Assembly (NCBI GenBank): GCA_963920705.1
Contig: OY987240.1
Span: forward strand, 248,001 to 312,000
From: Odiellus spinosus
Taxonomy: Eukaryota > Arthropoda > Arachnida > Opiliones > Phalangiidae
DNA: 64,000 nt
Reading direction: 5' to 3'
The position numbers and the translations under genes were made by a program. This document shows, piece after piece, positions 11,701-23,969 of the stretch; the stretch's first letter is position 1, and each line of letters opens with the position of its first letter. The notes beneath the pieces are model-generated. The model did not search any database. It was not told the DNA's origin and saw nothing but the letters and a program-made list of their open reading frames with translations.

Positions 11701-14431
11701 GATATTTGTCACTTTTTGGCAATTAAGACAAAACCAAAGTCATTCGAAAGAGCAATTAATGGACAGTCTAAATAATAAGAGTTTTCAAAAATCCGTTGAA
11801 AAACAAGAAAAATATGGCCAATTCAAGAAATCATACAATATCAAAATAGTCAAATTTCAGATTTTAAAAATTCGCTTTTTATATTAGATGTTTTTTGAAT
11901 TGGCCATATTTTCCATGTTTTTCAACGAATTTTCCAAAACTCTTGTTTTTTAGATAGACCAATATTTGCTCTTTCGAGTGGTCATAATTTTGTCTAAATC
12001 GCTTAAAAATCAAAAGTTTTGTGTCCATTTGAATCCAATAATCTTGGATTTTTAAGCGTTTTTGCTTAATTTTAACCAATTTTGATATTTGTCACGTTTT
12101 GGCAATTTAGACAAAAACAAAGTCATTCGAAAGAGCAATTAATGGACAGTCTAAATAATAAGAGTTTTCAAAAATCCGTTGAAAAACAAGAAAAATATGG
12201 CCAATTCAAGAAATCATACAATATCAAAATAGTCAAATTTCAGATTTTAAAAATACGCTTTTTGATATTAGATGTTTTTTGAATTGGCCATATTTTCCAT
12301 GTTTTTCAACGGATTTTCCAAATTTCTTGTTTTTTAGATAGACCAATATTTGCTCTTTCGAGTGGTCTTAATTTTAAAAATCAAAAGTTTTGTGTCCATT
12401 TGAATCCAATAATCTTGGATTTTTAAGCGTTTTTGCTTAATTTTAACCAATTTTGATATTTGTCACGTTTTGGCAATTTAGACAAAACCAAAGTCATTCG
12501 AAAGAGCAATTAATGGACAGTCTAAATAATAAGAGTTTTCAAAAATCCGTTGAAAAACAAGAAAAATATGGCCAATTCAAGAAATCATACAATATCAAAA
12601 TAGTCAAATTTCAGTTTTTAAAAATTCGCTTTTTGATTTTAGATGTTATTTGAATTGGCTATATTTTCCATGTTTTTCAACGGATTTTCCAAAACTCTTC
12701 TTTTTTAGATAGACCAATATTTGCTCTTTCGAGTGGTCTTAATTTTGTCTAAATCGCTTTAAAATCAAAAGTTTTGTGTCCATTTGAATCCAATAATCTT
12801 GGATTTTAAAGTGTTTTTGCTTAATTTTAACCAATTTTATATTTGTCACAATTTTGCAATTTAGACAAAACCAAAGTCATTCAAAAGAGCAATTAATGGA
12901 CAGTCTAAATAATAAGAGTTTTCAAAAATCCGTTGAAAAACAAGAAAAATATGGCCAATTCAAGAAACCATACAATATCAAAATAGTCAAATTTCAGATT
13001 TTAAAAATTCGCTTTTTGATATTAGATGTTTATTGAATTGGCTATATTTTCCATGTTTTTCAACGGATTTTCCAAAACTCTTGTTTTTTAGATAGACCAA
13101 TATTTGCTCTTTCGATACGTGTTGATTTTGTCTAAATCGCTTAAAAATCAAATGTTTTGTGTCCATTTGAATCCAATAATGTTTGATTTTTAAGCGTTTT
13201 AGCTTCATTTCAACCCATTTTATATTTGTCACGTTTTGGCAATTTAGACAAAACCAAAGTCATTCGAAAGAGCAATTAATGGACAGTCTAAATAATAAGA
13301 GTTTTCAAAAATCCGTTGAAAAACAAGAAAAATATGGCCAATTCAAGAAATCATACAATATCAAAATAGTCAAATTTCAGATTTTAAAAATTCGCTTTTT
13401 GATATTAGATGTTTTTTGAATTGGCCATATTTTCCATGTTTTTCAACGAATTTTCCAAAACTCTTGTTTTTTAGATAGACCAATATTTGCTCTTTCGAGT
13501 GGTCATAATTTTGTCTAAATCGCTTAAAAATCAAAAGTTTTGTGTCCATTTAAATCCAATAATCTTGGATTTTTAAGCGTTTTTGCTTAATTTTAACCAA
13601 TTTTGATATTTGTCACGTTTTGGCAATTTAGACAAAAACAAAGTCATTCGAAAGAGCAAATAATGGACAGTCTAAATAATAAGAGTCTTCAAAAATCCGT
13701 TGAAAAACAATAAAAATATGGCCAATTCAAGAAATCATACAATATCAAAATAGTCAAATTTCAGATTTTAAAAATTCGCTTTTTGATATTAGATGTTTTT
13801 TGAATTGGCCATATTTTCCATGTTTTTCAACGAATTTTCCAAAACTCTTGTTTTTTAGATAGACCAATATTTGCTCTTTGGAATGGTCTTAATTTTGTCT
13901 AAATCGCTTAAAAATCAAAAGTTTTGTGTCCATTTGAATCCAATAATCTTGGATTTTTAAGCGTTTTTGCTTAATTTTAACCAATTTTGATATTTGTCAC
14001 GTTTTGGCAATTGAGACAAAACCAAAGTCATTCGAAAGAGCAATTAATGGACAGTCTAAATAATAAGAGTTTTCAAAAATCCGTTGAAAAACAAGAAAAA
14101 TATGGCCAATTCAAGAAACCATACAATATCAAAATAGTCATATTTCAGATTTTAAAAATTCGCTTTTTGATTTTAGATGTTTTTAGAATTGGCCATATTT
14201 TCCAAGTTTTTCAACGGATTTTCCAAAATTCTTTTTTTTTAGATAGACCAAAATTTGGTCTTTCGAGTGGTCTTAATTTTGTCTAAATCGCTTTAAAATC
14301 AAAAATTTTGTGTCCATTTGAATCCAATAATCTTGTATTTTTAAGTGTTTTGCTTAATTTTAACCAATTTTATATTTGTCACAATTTTGCAATTAAGACA
14401 AAACCAAAGTCATTCGAAAGAGCAATTAATG
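8784..14431 (+). repeat. Array block 3: segment A, source or copy of later segments
   Basis: This is a run of about 15 monomers. The first ones carry the ATACGTGTTGATT and GTTTTAGCTTCATTTC variant. Variant forms occur in a fixed order. That order reappears at 43,767-46,400 (offset 34,983), 46,478-47,252 (34,599), 47,819-48,401 (33,832), 48,548-50,688 (37,652) and 51,256 onward (37,269). The steps between offsets equal whole monomers lost or gained. At about 13,711 one monomer reads CAATAAAAATATGG, which puts a stop in the recurrent open frame. That change is also present in the copies near 47,543 and 50,980. Confidence 0.88.
12375..12376 (+). other. 13-bp deletion junction (copy 3 of 6)
   Basis: The same deletion as at 6281, inside segment A, with the AATACGC monomer upstream and the CAGTTTTTAAAA monomer downstream. 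Confidence 0.9.
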
Positions 14432-16181
14432 GACAGTCTAAATAATAAGAGTTTTCAAAAATCCGTTGAAAAACAAGAAAAATATGGCCAATTCAAGAAA
14501 TCATACAATATCAATATAGTCAAATTTCAGATTTTAAAAATTCGCTTTTTGATATTAGATGTTTTTTGAATTGGCCATATTTTCCATGTTTTTCAACGAA
14601 TTTTCCAAAACTCTTGTTTTTTAGATAGACCAATATTTGCTCTTTGGAGAGGTCTTAATTTTGTCTAAATCGCTTAAAAATCAAAAGTTTTGTGTCCATT
14701 TGAATCCAATAATCTTGGATTTTTAAGCGTTTTTGCTTAATTTTAACCAATTTTGATATTTGTCACGTTTTGGCAATTAAGACAAAACCAAAGTCATTCG
14801 AAAGAGCAATTAATGGACAGTCTAAATAATAAGAGTTTTCAAAAATCCGTTGAAAAACAAGAAAAATATGGCCAATTCAAGAAATCATACAATATCAAAA
14901 TAGTCAAATTTCAGATTTTAAAAATTCGCTTTTTGATTTTAGATGTTTTTTGAATTGGCCATATTTTCCATGTTTTTCAACGGATTTTCCAAAACTCTTT
15001 TTTTTTAGATAGACCAAAATTTGGTCTTTCGAGTGGTCTTAATTTTGTCTAAATCGCTTTAAAATCAAAACTTTTGTGTCCATTTGAATCCAATAATCTT
15101 GTATTTTTAAGTGTTTTTGCTTAATTTTAACCAATTTTATATTTGTCACAATTTTGCAATTAAGACAAAACCAAAGTCATTCGAAAGAGCAATTAATGAA
15201 TTTTCCAAAACTCTTGTTTTTTAGATAGACCAATATTTGCTCTTTGGAGTGGTCTTAATTTTGTCTAAATCGCTTAAAAATCAAAAGTTTTGTGTCCATT
15301 TGAATCCAATAATCTTGGATTTTTAAGCGTTTTTGCTTAATTTTAACCAATTTTGATATTTGTCACGTTTTGGCAATTAAGACAAAACCAAAGTCATTCG
15401 AAAGAGCAATTAATGGACAGTCTAAATAATAAGAGTTTTCAAAAATCCGTTGAAAAACAAGAAAAATATGGCCAATTCAAGAAATCATACAATATCAATA
15501 TAGTCAAATTTCAGATTTTAAAAATTCGCTTTTTGATATTAGATGTTTTTTGAATTGGCCATATTTTCCATGTTTTTCAACGAATTTTCCAAAACTCTTT
15601 TTTTTTAGATAGACCAAAATTTGGTCTTTCGAGTGGTCTTAATTTTGTCTAAATCGCTTTAAAATCAAAACTTTTGTGTCCATTTGAATCCAATAATCTT
15701 GTATTTTTAAGTGTTTTTGCTTAATTTTAACCAATTTTATATTTGTCACAATTTTGCAATTAAGACAAAACCAAAGTCATTCGAAAGAGCAATTAATGGA
15801 CAGTCTAAATAATAAGAGTTTTCAAAAATCCGTTGAAAAACAAGAAAAATATGGCCAATTCAAGAAACCATACAATATCAAAATAGTCATATTTCAGATT
15901 TTAAAAATTCGCTTTTTGATTTTTAAAGGTTTTTAGAATTGGCCATATTTTCCATGTTTTTCAACGGATTTTCCAAAACTCTTTTTTTTAGATAGACCAA
16001 AATTTGGTCTTTCGAGTGGTCTTAATTTTGTCTAAATCGCTTTAAAATCAAAAATTTTGTGTCCATTTGAATCCAATAATCTTGGATTTTTAAGCGTTTT
16101 TTCTTAATTTTAACCAATTTTATATTTGTCACAATTTTGCAATTTAGGCAAAACCAAAGTCATTCGAAAGAGCAATTAATG
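14432..16181 (+). repeat. 1,750-bp higher-order unit, copy 1
   Basis: It comprises four full monomers (14432, 14816, 15416, 15799) plus a truncated one whose junction is at 15198|15199. It is followed directly by a second copy at an offset of 1,750 bp. I noted only two differences by eye: GCTTTAAAATC versus GCTTTCAAATC, and TTTTGCAAT versus TTTTCCAAT. The duplication is therefore recent relative to general monomer divergence. Confidence 0.9.
15198..15199 (+). other. Truncated-monomer junction (copy 1 of 4)
   Basis: AATTAATG joins directly to AATTTTCCAAAACTC, removing about 167 bp (consensus 1-167). This takes out the inner left arm, the major dyad centre and part of the right arm, leaving a unit of about 217 bp that has lost most of the palindrome. 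I see no more than one shared base at the join. Confidence 0.92.
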
Positions 16182-17931
16182 GACAGTCTAAATAATAAGA
16201 GTTTTCAAAAATCCGTTGAAAAACAAGAAAAATATGGCCAATTCAAGAAATCATACAATATCAATATAGTCAAATTTCAGATTTTAAAAATTCGCTTTTT
16301 GATATTAGATGTTTTTTGAATTGGCCATATTTTCCATGTTTTTCAACGAATTTTCCAAAACTCTTGTTTTTTAGATAGACCAATATTTGCTCTTTGGAGA
16401 GGTCTTAATTTTGTCTAAATCGCTTAAAAATCAAAAGTTTTGTGTCCATTTGAATCCAATAATCTTGGATTTTTAAGCGTTTTTGCTTAATTTTAACCAA
16501 TTTTGATATTTGTCACGTTTTGGCAATTAAGACAAAACCAAAGTCATTCGAAAGAGCAATTAATGGACAGTCTAAATAATAAGAGTTTTCAAAAATCCGT
16601 TGAAAAACAAGAAAAATATGGCCAATTCAAGAAATCATACAATATCAAAATAGTCAAATTTCAGATTTTAAAAATTCGCTTTTTGATTTTAGATGTTTTT
16701 TGAATTGGCCATATTTTCCATGTTTTTCAACGGATTTTCCAAAACTCTTTTTTTTTAGATAGACCAAAATTTGGTCTTTCGAGTGGTCTTAATTTTGTCT
16801 AAATCGCTTTCAAATCAAAACTTTTGTGTCCATTTGAATCCAATAATCTTGTATTTTTAAGTGTTTTTGCTTAATTTTAACCAATTTTATATTTGTCACA
16901 ATTTTCCAATTAAGACAAAACCAAAGTCATTCGAAAGAGCAATTAATGAATTTTCCAAAACTCTTGTTTTTTAGATAGACCAATATTTGCTCTTTGGAGT
17001 GGTCTTAATTTTGTCTAAATCGCTTAAAAATCAAAAGTTTTGTGTCCATTTGAATCCAATAATCTTGGATTTTTAAGCGTTTTTGCTTAATTTTAACCAA
17101 TTTTGATATTTGTCACGTTTTGGCAATTAAGACAAAACCAAAGTCATTCGAAAGAGCAATTAATGGACAGTCTAAATAATAAGAGTTTTCAAAAATCCGT
17201 TGAAAAACAAGAAAAATATGGCCAATTCAAGAAATCATACAATATCAATATAGTCAAATTTCAGATTTTAAAAATTCGCTTTTTGATATTAGATGTTTTT
17301 TGAATTGGCCATATTTTCCATGTTTTTCAACGAATTTTCCAAAACTCTTTTTTTTTAGATAGACCAAAATTTGGTCTTTCGAGTGGTCTTAATTTTGTCT
17401 AAATCGCTTTAAAATCAAAACTTTTGTGTCCATTTGAATCCAATAATCTTGTATTTTTAAGTGTTTTTGCTTAATTTTAACCAATTTTATATTTGTCACA
17501 ATTTTGCAATTAAGACAAAACCAAAGTCATTCGAAAGAGCAATTAATGGACAGTCTAAATAATAAGAGTTTTCAAAAATCCGTTGAAAAACAAGAAAAAT
17601 ATGGCCAATTCAAGAAACCATACAATATCAAAATAGTCATATTTCAGATTTTAAAAATTCGCTTTTTGATTTTTAAAGGTTTTTAGAATTGGCCATATTT
17701 TCCATGTTTTTCAACGGATTTTCCAAAACTCTTTTTTTTAGATAGACCAAAATTTGGTCTTTCGAGTGGTCTTAATTTTGTCTAAATCGCTTTAAAATCA
17801 AAAATTTTGTGTCCATTTGAATCCAATAATCTTGGATTTTTAAGCGTTTTTTCTTAATTTTAACCAATTTTATATTTGTCACAATTTTGCAATTTAGGCA
17901 AAACCAAAGTCATTCGAAAGAGCAATTAATG
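16182..17931 (+). repeat. 1,750-bp higher-order unit, copy 2
   Basis: This is a tandem copy of 14,432-16,181, with full monomers at 16182, 16566, 17166 and 17549 and the same truncated monomer (junction 16948|16949). It ends where the next monomer at 17932 acquires AACAAGTAAAATATGG. Confidence 0.9.
16948..16949 (+). other. Truncated-monomer junction (copy 2 of 4)
   Basis: This is identical to the join at 15198, 1,750 bp downstream, carried by the tandem duplication. Confidence 0.92.
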
Positions 17932-20900
17932 GACAGTCTAAATAATAAGAGTTTTCAAAAATCCGTTGAAAAACAAGTAAAATATGGCCAATTCAAGAAA
18001 CCATACAATATCAAAATAGTCAAATTTCAGATTTTAAAAATTCGCTTTTTGATATTAGATGTTTTTTAAATTGGCTATATTTTCCATGTTTTTCAACAGA
18101 TTTTCCAAAACTCTTGTTTTTTAGATAGACCAATATTTGCTCTTTCGATACGTGTTGATTTTGTCTAAATCGCTTAAAAATCAAATGTTTTGTGTCCATT
18201 TGAATCCAATAATGTTTGATTTTTAAGCGTTTTAGCTTAATTTAACCCATTTTATATTTGTCACGTTTTGGCAATTTAGACAAAACCAAAGTCATTCGAA
18301 AGAGCAATTAATGGACAGTCTAAATAATAAGAGTTTTCAAAAATCCGTTGAAAAACAAGAAAAATATGGCCAATTCAAGAAATCATACAATATCAAAATA
18401 GTCAAATTTCAGATTTTAAAAATTCGCTTTTTGATATTAGATGTTTTTTGAATTGGCCATATTTTCCAGGTTTTTCAACGGATTTTCCAAAACTCTTGTT
18501 TTTTAGATAGACTAATATTTGCTCTTTCGAGTGGTCTTAATTTTGTCTAAATCGCTTAAAAATCAAAAGTTTTGTGTCCATTTGAATCCAATAATCTTGG
18601 ATTTTTAAGCGTTTTAGCTTCATTTCAACCCATTTTATATTTGTCACGTTTTGGCAATTTAGACAAAACCAAAGTCATTCGAAAGAGCAATTAATGTACA
18701 ATCTAAATAATAAGAGTTTACAAAAATCCGTTGAAAAACAAGAAAAATATGGCCAATTCAAGAAATCATACAATATCAAAATAGTCAAATTTCAGATTTT
18801 ACAAATTCGCTTTTTGATATTAGATGTTTTTTGAATTGGCTATATTTTCCTTGTTTTTCAACGGATTTTCCAAAACTCTTGTTTTTTAGATAGACCAATA
18901 TTTGGTCTTTCGATCCGTGATAATTTTGTCTAAATCGCTTAAAAATCAAATGTTTTGTGTCCATTTGAATCCAATAATCTTGGATTTTTAAGTGTTTTTG
19001 CTTAATTTTAACCAATTTTATATTTGTCACAATTTTGCAATTTAGACAAAACCAAAGTAATTCGAAAGAGCAATTAATGGACAGTCTAAATAATAAGAGT
19101 TTTCAAAAATCCGTTGAAAAACAAGAAAAATATTGCCAATTCAAGAAACCATACAATATCAAAATAGTCATATTTCAGATTTTAAAAATTCGCTTTTTGA
19201 TTTTAGATGTTTTTAGAATTGGCCATATTTTCCATGTTTTTCAACGGATTTTCCAAAACTCTTTTTTTTTAGATAGACCAAAATTTGGCCTTTCGAGTGG
19301 TCTTAATTTTGTCTAAATCGCTTTAAAATCAAAAATTTTGTGTCCATTTGAATCCAATAATCTTGTATTTTTAAGTGTTTTTGCTTAATTTTAACCAATT
19401 TTATATTTGTCACAATTTTGCAATTAAGACAAAACCAAAGTCATTCGAAAGAGCAATTAATGGACAGTCTAAATAATAAGAGTTTTCAAAAATCCGTTGA
19501 AAAACAAGAAAAATATGGCCAATTCAAGAAACCATACAATATCAAAATAGTCAAATTTCAGATTTTAAAAATTCGCTTTTTGATATTAGATGTTTTTTGA
19601 ATTGGCTATATTTTCCATGTTTTTCAACGGATTTTCCAAAACTCTTGTTTTTTAGATAGACCAATATTTGCTCTTTCGATACGTGTTAATTTTGTCTAAA
19701 TCGCTTAAAAATCAAAAGTTTTGTGTCCATTTGAATCCAATAATCTTGGATTTTTAAGTGTTTTTGCTTAATTTTAACCAATTTTATATTTGTCACGTTT
19801 TGGCAATTAAGACAAAACCAAAGTCATTCGAAAGAGCAATTAATGGACAGTCTAAATAATAAGAGTTTTCAAAAATCCGTTGAAAAACAAGAAAAATATG
19901 GCCAATTCAAGAAATCATACAATATCAAAATAGTCAAATTTCAGATTTTAAAAATTCGCTTTTTGATTTTAGATGTTTTTTGAATTGGCCATATTTTCCA
20001 TGTTTTTCAACGGATTTTCCAAAACTCTTTTTTTTTAGATAGACCAAAATTTGGTCTTTCGAGTGGTCTTAATTTTGTCTAAATCGCTTTAAAATCAAAA
20101 CTTTTGTGTCCATTTGAATCCAATAATCTTGTATTTTTAAGTGTTTTTGCTTAATTTTAACCAATTTTATATTTGTCACAATTTTGCAATTAAGACAAAA
20201 CCAAAGTCATTCGAAAGAGCAATTAATGGACAGTCTAAATAATAAGAGTTTTCAAAAATCCGTTGAAAAACAAGAAAAATATGGCCAATTCAAGAAACCA
20301 TACAATATCAAAATAGTCATATTTCAGATTTTAAAAATTCGCTTTTTGATTTTTAAAGGTTTTTAGAATTGGCCATATTTTCCATGTTTTTCAACGGATT
20401 TTCCAAAACTCTTTTTTTTAGATAGACCAAAATTTGGTCTTTCGAGTGGTCTTAATTTTGTCTAAATCGCTTTAAAATCAAAAATTTTGTGTCCATTTGA
20501 ATCCAATAATCTTGGATTTTTAAGCGTTTTTTCTTAATTTTAACCAATTTTATATTTGTCACAATTTTGCAATTTAGGCAAAACCAAAGTCATTCGAAAG
20601 AGCAATTAATGGACAGTCTAAATAATAAGAGTTTTCAAAAATCCGTTGAAAAACAAGTAAAATATGGCCAATTCAAGAAACCATACAATATCAAAATAGT
20701 CAAATTTCAGATTTTAAAAATTCGCTTTTTGATATTTGATGTTTTTTGAATTAGCTATATTTTCCATGTTTTTCAACAGATTTTCCAAAACTCTTGTTTT
20801 TTAGATAGACCAATATTTGCTCTTTCGATACGTGTTGATTTTGTCTAAATCGCTTAAAAATCAAATGTTTTGTGTCCATTTGAATCCAATAATGTTTGAT

Positions 20901-23900
20901 TTTTAAGCGATTTAGCTTCATATCAACCCATTATATATTTGTCACGTTTTGGCAATTTAGACAAAACCAAAGTCATTCGAAAGAGCAATTAATGGACAGT
21001 CTAAATAATAAGAGTTTTCAAAAATCCGTTGAAAAACAAGAAAAATATGGCCAATTCAAGAAATCATACAATATCAAAATAGTCAAATTTCAGATTTTAA
21101 AAATTCGCTTTTTGATATTAGATGATTTTTGAATTGGCCATATTTTCCATGTTTTTCAACGGATTTTCCAAAACTCTTGTTTTTTAGATAGACCAATATT
21201 TGCTCTTTCGAGTGGTCTTAATTTTGTCTAAATCGCTTAAAAATCAAAAGTTTTGTGTCCATTTGAATCCAATAATCTTGGATTTTTAAGCGTTTTAGCT
21301 TCATTTCAACCCATTTTATATTTGTCACGTTTTGGCAATTTAGACAAAACCAAAGTCATTCGAAAGAGCAATTAATGTACAATCTAAATAATAAGAGTTT
21401 ACAAAAATCCGTTGAAAAACAAGAAAAATATGGCCAATTCAAGAAATCATACAATATCAAAATAGTCAAATTTCAGATTTTAAAAATTCGCTTTTTGATA
21501 TTAGATGTTTTTTGAATTGGCTATATTTTCCATGTTTTTCAACGGATTTTCCAAAACTCTTGTTTTTTAGATAGACCAATATTTGCTCTTTCGATACGTG
21601 TTGATTTTGTCTAAATCGCTTAAAAATCAAAAGTTTTGTGTCCATTTGAATCCAGTAATGTTTGATTTTTAAGCGTTTTAGCTTAATTTAACCCATTTTA
21701 TATTTGTCACGTTTTGGCAATTTAGACAAAACCAAAGTCATTCGAAAGAGCAATTAATGGACAGTCTAAATAATAAGAGTTTTCAAAAATCCGTTGAAAA
21801 ACAAGAAAAATATGGCCAATTCAAGAAATCATACAATATCAAAATAGTCAAATTTCAGATTTTAAAAATTCGCTTTTTGATATTAGATGTTTTTTGAATT
21901 GGCCATATTTTCCAGGTTTTTCAACGGATTTTCCAAAACTCTTGTTTTTTAGATAGACTAATATTTGCTCTTTCGAGTGGTCTTAATTTTGTCTAAATCG
22001 CTTAAAAATCAAAAGTTTTGTGTCCATTTGAATCCAATAATCTTGGATTTTTAAGCGTTTTAGCTTCATTTCAACCCATTTTATATTTGTCACGTTTTGG
22101 CAATTTAGACAGAACCAAAGTCATTCGAAAGAGCAATTAATGTACAATCTAAATAATAAGAGTTTACAAAAATCCGTTGAAAAACAAGAAAAATATGGCC
22201 AATTCAAGAAATCATACAATATCAAAATAGTCAAATTTCAGATTTTACAAATTCGCTTTTTGATATTAGATGTTTTTTGAATTGGCTATATTTTCCTTGT
22301 TTTTCAACGGATTTTCCAAAACTCTTGTTTTTTAGATAGACCAATATTTGCTCTTTCGATCCGTGATAATTTTGTCTAAATCGCTTAAAAATCAAATGTT
22401 TTGTGTCCATTTGAATCCAATAATCTTGGATTTTTAAGTGTTTTTGCTTAATTTTAACCAATTTTATATTTGTCACAATTTTGCAATTTAGACAAAACCA
22501 AAGTAATTCGAAAGAGCAATTAATGGACAGTCTAAATAATAAGAGTTTTCAAAAATCCGTTGAAAAACAAGAAAAATATTGCCAATTCAAGAAACCATAC
22601 AATATCAAAATAGTCATATTTCAGATTTTAAAAATTCGCTTTTTGATTTTAGATGTTTTTAGAATTGGCCATATTTTCCATGTTTTTCAACGGATTTTCC
22701 AAAACTCTTTTTTTTTAGATAGACCAAAATTTGGCCTTTCGAGTGGTCTTAATTTTGTCTAAATCGCTTTAAAATCAAAAATTTTGTGTCCATTTGAATC
22801 CAATAATCTTGTATTTTTAAGTGTTTTTGCTTAATTTTAACCAATTTTATATTTGTCACAATTTTGCAATTAAGACAAAACCAAAGTCATTCGAAAGAGC
22901 AATTAATGGACAGTGTAAATAATAAGAGTTTTCAAAAATCCGTTGAAAAACAAGAAAAATATGGCCAATTCAAGAAACCATACAATATCAAAATAGTCAA
23001 ATTTCAGATTTTAAAAATTCGCTTTTTGATATTAGATGTTTTTTGAATTGGCTATATTTTCCATGTTTTTCAACGGATTTTCCAAAACTCTTGTTTTTTA
23101 GATAGACCAATATTTGCTCTTTCGATACGTGTTAATTTTGTCTAAATCGCTTAAAAATCAAAAGTTTTGTGTCCATTTGAATCCAATAATCTTGGATTTT
23201 TAAGTGTTTTTGCTTAATTTTAACCAATTTTATATTTGTCACAATTTTGCAATTTAGACTAAACCAAAGTCATTCGAAAGAGCAATTAATGGACAGTCTA
23301 AATAATAAGAGTTTTCAAAAATCCGTTGAAAAACAAGAAAAATATTGCCAATTCAAGAAACCATACAATATCAAAAGAGTCATATTTCAGATTTTAAAAA
23401 TTCGCTTTTTGATTTTAGATGTTTTTAGAATTGGCCATATTTTCCATGTTTTTCAACGGATTTTCCAAAACTCTTTTTTTTTAGATAGACCAAAATTTGG
23501 CCTTTCGAGTGGTCTTAATTTTGTCTAAATCGCTTTAAAATCAAAAATTTTGTGTCCATTTGAATCCAATAATCTTGTATTTTTAAGTGTTTTTGCTTAA
23601 TTTTAACCAATTTTATATTTGTCACAATTTTGCAATTAAGACAAAACCAAAGTCATTCGAAAGAGCAACTAATGGACAGTCTAAATAATAAGAGTTTTCA
23701 AAAATCCGTTGAAAAACAAGAAAAATATGGCCAATTCAAGAAACCATACAATATCAAAATAGTCAAATTTCAGATTTTAAAAATTCGCTTTTTGATATTA
23801 GATGTTTTTTGAATTGGCTATATTTTCCATGTTTTTCAACGGATTTTCCAAAACTCTTGTTTTTTAGATAGACCAATATTTGCTCTTTCGATACGTGTTA

Positions 23901-23969
23901 ATTTTGTCTGAATCGCTTAAAAATCAAAAGTTTTGTGTACATTTGAATCCAATAATCTTGTATTTTTAA
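17932..23969 (+). repeat. Array block 5: segments with 3,446-bp and 766-bp offsets
   Basis: About 18,241-19,785 matches 21,687-23,231 at an offset of 3,446 bp (nine monomers). Shared marks are GCTTAATTTAACCC, TTTTACAAATTCGC and CCGTGATAATTTTG. About 22,481-23,200 matches 23,247-23,966 at 766 bp, two monomers. Monomers reading AATGTACAATC with AGTTTACAAAA first appear here (18,696, 21,375 and 22,141). About 20,184-21,600 reappears at 53,024-54,440 (offset 32,840). Confidence 0.85.
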
